From Siphlonurus alternatus (Eukaryota; Arthropoda; Insecta; Ephemeroptera; Siphlonuridae): 64,000 bases of DNA. Made by a program: the position numbers and the translations under genes. Every line of letters starts with the position of its first letter. The stretch's first letter is position 1. Shown here one piece after another: positions 63,464-64,000 of this stretch. The stretch is from NCBI GenBank assembly GCA_949825025.1, contig OX463784.1:14489283-14553282 (forward strand), written 5' to 3'. The notes beneath the pieces were generated by a model that was given only the letters and a program-made list of their open reading frames with translations, searched no databases and was not told the origin of the DNA.

Positions 63464-63629
63464 GGGGGGCATTCACAGAGCACTTTAACCCCCACTTTAG
63501 CCTCGATTTTTATCCCTGGTGCTAAACTAGGAGATTAACATGGTTAGCCCCTGGTTTAACACCATTTTTAGCACCAGGGATAAAAATTGAGGCTAAAGTG
63601 GGGGTTTAAGTGCTCTGTGAATGCCCCCC
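63464..63629. mobile_element. Family C hairpin element
   Basis: GGGGGGCATTCACAGAGCAC and its complement bound arms containing TTAACCCCCACTTTAGCCTC. The loop contains CTGGTGCTAAAC and GGTTTAACACCA. The arms are nearly identical, so the copy is probably recent. Confidence 0.85.
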
Positions 63630-64000
63630 AATGTATTTTAAAAATAATACAACTATTATTAAGAATATCAAAAAATGAAAACTTGAATTTTTAAATCCAC
63701 ATTTACATCTTCTACTATCATATTTATAAGACTTTTATATGAATGCACTTTTATGAAGAACTTGACTATAGAAGGGTCTCGGAGTGTCCGGGTTAACAGA
63801 GTGTCGGCGAATCTTGCTCACCAACGCCGCGCACTGTATGGGGCGCAGCACGGGAATCAATAAGCTAACAGAGGGTGCTACTGCTGGTCCATTACAGCAG
63901 GTACTACGAAATAACAACTCTATAGCAAAATGACGAGATTTCTTGTATTTAAAGTTGAAATTCCGACTTAAAAACTAGACTATCTAAAAATTCAATAGGT

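Larger units (their letters stand above)
58098..64000. other. Right-hand region: presumed SYAP1 intron or upstream DNA
   Basis: AT-rich, with a family F piece, a family E copy, a family D element and a family C hairpin. GC-richer spots at about 60960-61080 and 63770-63900 are unassigned. The latter has a 60-codon minus frame (63735-63917) without similarity I can name. The missing SYAP1 N-terminal exons were looked for and not found. Confidence 0.5.

Noticed and set aside
63735..63917. Minus-strand open frame in a GC-richer block near the right edge
   Set aside because: It has no recognised family and no supporting splice context. It could be a repeat, so it is not called as a gene.

Overview
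The window is AT-rich animal nuclear DNA: multi-exon genes with GT-AG introns, long non-coding stretches, microsatellites, and a dense population of short inverted-repeat (MITE-like) elements. Protein similarity and a 5S-rRNA-derived SINE of arthropod type suggest an arthropod, probably an insect. The order cannot be fixed from sequence alone; a hemipteran is only a guess.

Three conserved single-copy-type genes are present. (1) Positions 59-15269, + strand: the 3' part (16 coding exons, 1594 residues plus stop) of Integrator complex subunit 1 (INTS1). Its 5' exons lie left of the window. (2) Positions 18214-45929, - strand: a complete GIPC (kermit-type) PDZ adaptor of 331 residues in 7 coding exons, with a 14.3-kb first intron. 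(3) Positions 48707-58097, - strand: the 3' part (5 exons, 248 residues plus stop) of SYAP1/SAP47, a BSD-domain protein. Its N-terminal exons were not found and probably lie right of the window. All exon junctions were checked by hand for GT/AG and for reading phase, and they join without frameshift.

INTS1 and GIPC converge, with about 2.9 kb between stop codons. SYAP1 and GIPC are in tandem on the minus strand, about 2.8 kb apart. Nothing indicates that the three work in one pathway: INTS1 acts in nuclear snRNA and mRNA 3'-end processing, GIPC in endosomal and receptor trafficking with myosin VI, and SYAP1 in Akt/synaptic signalling.

The rest is introns and intergenic DNA holding several repeat families, named here for cross-reference. 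A: about 300-330-bp palindromes ending AATGGAG, with TGACGTCA-like centres (4 copies). B: about 140-bp inverted repeats starting GCCGGTATTACACGATAC and bounded by TTAA (at least 8 copies, including a triple array). C: hairpins ending in CATTCACAAAGC or GATTCACGAAGC (6 copies). D: about 100-bp TA-flanked elements starting CAGTC (3 copies plus a remnant). E: about 250-290-bp dispersed repeat (3 copies, one split by family B). F: a SINE-like family carrying antisense 5S rRNA sequence and a CTGAGG/CCTCAG core (6 copies or pieces). Single foldbacks, retroelement tails and a 61-bp minisatellite complete the set. The most unusual gene-level observation is that splice sites bounding the GIPC PDZ exons on two sides have been tandemly duplicated together with pieces of exon.
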